Shown here piece by piece: positions 6,078-7,022 of a stretch of DNA of 7,022 bases. The first letter of the stretch is position 1; every line of letters begins with the position of its first letter. The notes beneath the pieces were generated by a model. The model had not been told where the DNA came from and ran no database searches. It saw nothing but the letters and a program-made list of their open reading frames with translations. Position numbers and translations under genes: made by a program. This DNA comes from a bacterium (lineage in GTDB: Bacteria > Bacteroidota > Ignavibacteria > Kapaibacteriales > Kapaibacteriaceae), in the NCBI GenBank assembly GCA_020050895.1, contig JAGVJW010000081.1, positions 1 through 7,022 of the forward strand, given 5' to 3'.

Positions 6078-7007
6078 TCACCGTCCTATTACACCAGGAG
6101 CAGACTGTATAATTGAGATGCACGCAACATTGATGATATCTGCTGCAGTGCATCCGCGGCTCAGGTCGGCGAACGGTTTCTGCAGGCCCTGGACAATTGG
6201 GCCAAACGCCTGTGCTTCGGCCAAACGTTCTGTGAGTTTATAGGCAATGTTTCCCGCGTCAAGATTGGGAAATATCAACACGTTTGCCATTCCTGAAACA
6301 GGGGAGGATGGCGCTTTTCTATGTGCAACAAGCGGAACAATTGCTGCATCGACCTGTAATTCGCCATCCGCAATGACTTCCGGGTGCCTTTTGGAAAATA
6401 ATTCGAAAGCGGAGCGTACCTTATCAACCATTTCGTGTTGTGCCGACCCCTTTGTTGAATAACTGAGAAACGCTACACGAGGCTCATTGTTTGTAAGCAG
6501 TTTGTGATTCATAGCTGCGGAATAAGCTATATCAGCTAACTGGTCGGCAGTTGGATTGGGCACCACACCACAATCGGCATACGTCATCGCTCGATGATTG
6601 TGCTGCCATACCATCAGGAAGAAACTCGAGACGGTGGAGACATTTTCGGCTGTTCCTATCGTCCACAAACCGGCGCGGAGAACGTCTGGAGTCGCCGACG
6701 CTGCACCAGCCACACCCGAGTCGGCTTCTCCGGTGTAAATCATCCATGCTGCAATGAACAGCGGATCGTGAGAGTACCGTGCTGCCTCTTCCACCGAGAG
6801 CCCCTTTGCAGCACGCCGCTCAAGCAAGTGTCGTTCAAGCGCTTTGTGGTCGACAGGTGTTTCGCTATCCACCAGAATGGCACGGCAAATCGCGTGTCTG
6901 TTCAGATAAAATGCCGCATCGGTTACCCTCTGATCGTGAGCATCGGCAAGCACGACCGTAGCATTGAGAAGCGAAGCTCTCTGCAGAAGGTCATTTTCAA
7001 GGTTCAT
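6078..7007 (-). CDS. pta: Phosphate acetyltransferase (phosphotransacetylase), short form
   Basis: Pta interconverts acetyl-CoA plus phosphate and acetyl phosphate plus CoA in the cytoplasm; with acetate kinase it makes ATP from acetyl-CoA or activates acetate. The 309 residues form a single catalytic domain without the N-terminal extension of the long enteric form. Family motifs are RAAKGLSVEEA (65-75), GEADSGVAGAASATPDVLRAGL (93-114), VSSFFLM (126-132), ADCGVVPNPTADQLADIA, FLSYSTKGSA, DGELQVDAA, SGMANVLIFPNLDAGNIAYKL and DLSRGCTAADI. The S283-R284 pair and D290 align by spacing with Ser309, Arg310 and Asp316 of the Methanosarcina enzyme, and R111 with its Arg133. The protein is some 20 residues shorter than typical, mainly between residues 45 and 65. 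Phosphate butyryltransferase is the main alternative, but the motifs favour Pta. The ATG at 7005-7007 is preceded by a weak GGAA; no ackA is visible. Confidence 0.93.
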   Translation of the reverse strand: MNLENDLLQRASLLNATVVLADAHDQRVTDAAFYLNRHAICRAILVDSETPVDHKALERHLLERRAAKGLSVEEAARYSHDPLFIAAWMIYTGEADSGVAGAASATPDVLRAGLWTIGTAENVSTVSSFFLMVWQHNHRAMTYADCGVVPNPTADQLADIAYSAAMNHKLLTNNEPRVAFLSYSTKGSAQHEMVDKVRSAFELFSKRHPEVIADGELQVDAAIVPLVAHRKAPSSPVSGMANVLIFPNLDAGNIAYKLTERLAEAQAFGPIVQGLQKPFADLSRGCTAADIINVACISIIQSAPGVIGR

Positions 7008-7022
7008 CGCTCAATTCCGGCA

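Noticed and set aside
6013..6961. Several plus-strand open frames across the pta region.
   Set aside because: All lie antisense to pta or extend out of the hslO end, and pta is supported by motifs along its whole length.

Overview
The window looks like a piece of chromosome from a bacterium of the Bacteroidota/Chlorobiota (FCB) assemblage. Four signs point that way: a near-consensus TAnnTTTG/ATTG promoter in front of a tRNA gene, a Crp/Fnr regulator of the type common in Bacteroidota, weak Shine-Dalgarno sequences at several starts, and a tRNA without an encoded CCA end. No rRNA or other marker allows a finer placement, so the taxonomy is inference.

Layout. (1) Bases 1-327, minus strand: the N-terminal part of SmpB, the trans-translation protein, cut by the left edge. 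(2) About 330-2390: a roughly 2 kb stretch of accessory character, bracketed by two imperfect copies of a ~34-base direct repeat (348-381 and 2357-2389). It holds a probable broken membrane-protein gene on the minus strand (511-849), a stretch with at most a doubtful small ORF (850-1108), an A+T-rich gene for a Crp/Fnr-type regulator (1109-1711), a short dyad with Fnr-like geometry (1738-1753), a gene for a small 90-residue protein (1819-2091) and a structured non-coding stretch (2092-2387). (3) 2388-2478, minus strand: tRNA-Ser(GCU) with a good promoter at 2492-2524. (4) 2543-6062, plus strand: mutS and hslO, overlapping by 11 bases and probably translationally coupled. (5) 6078-7007, minus strand: a compact phosphotransacetylase gene (pta), convergent with hslO.

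How the genes fit. The backbone is housekeeping: ribosome rescue (SmpB), decoding of AGY serine codons (tRNA-Ser), mismatch repair (MutS), redox-activated chaperoning (Hsp33) and the acetyl-CoA/acetyl-phosphate step (Pta). The accessory stretch differs in base composition and gene density. Its most suggestive unit is the regulator plus the small protein, with the dyad between them about where a class II Crp/Fnr activator would bind. I see no CRISPR array, transposase, integrase or recognisable defence system. Nothing here proves a new system. The regulator/dyad/small-protein unit and the repeat-bracketed insertion are the parts most worth following up.
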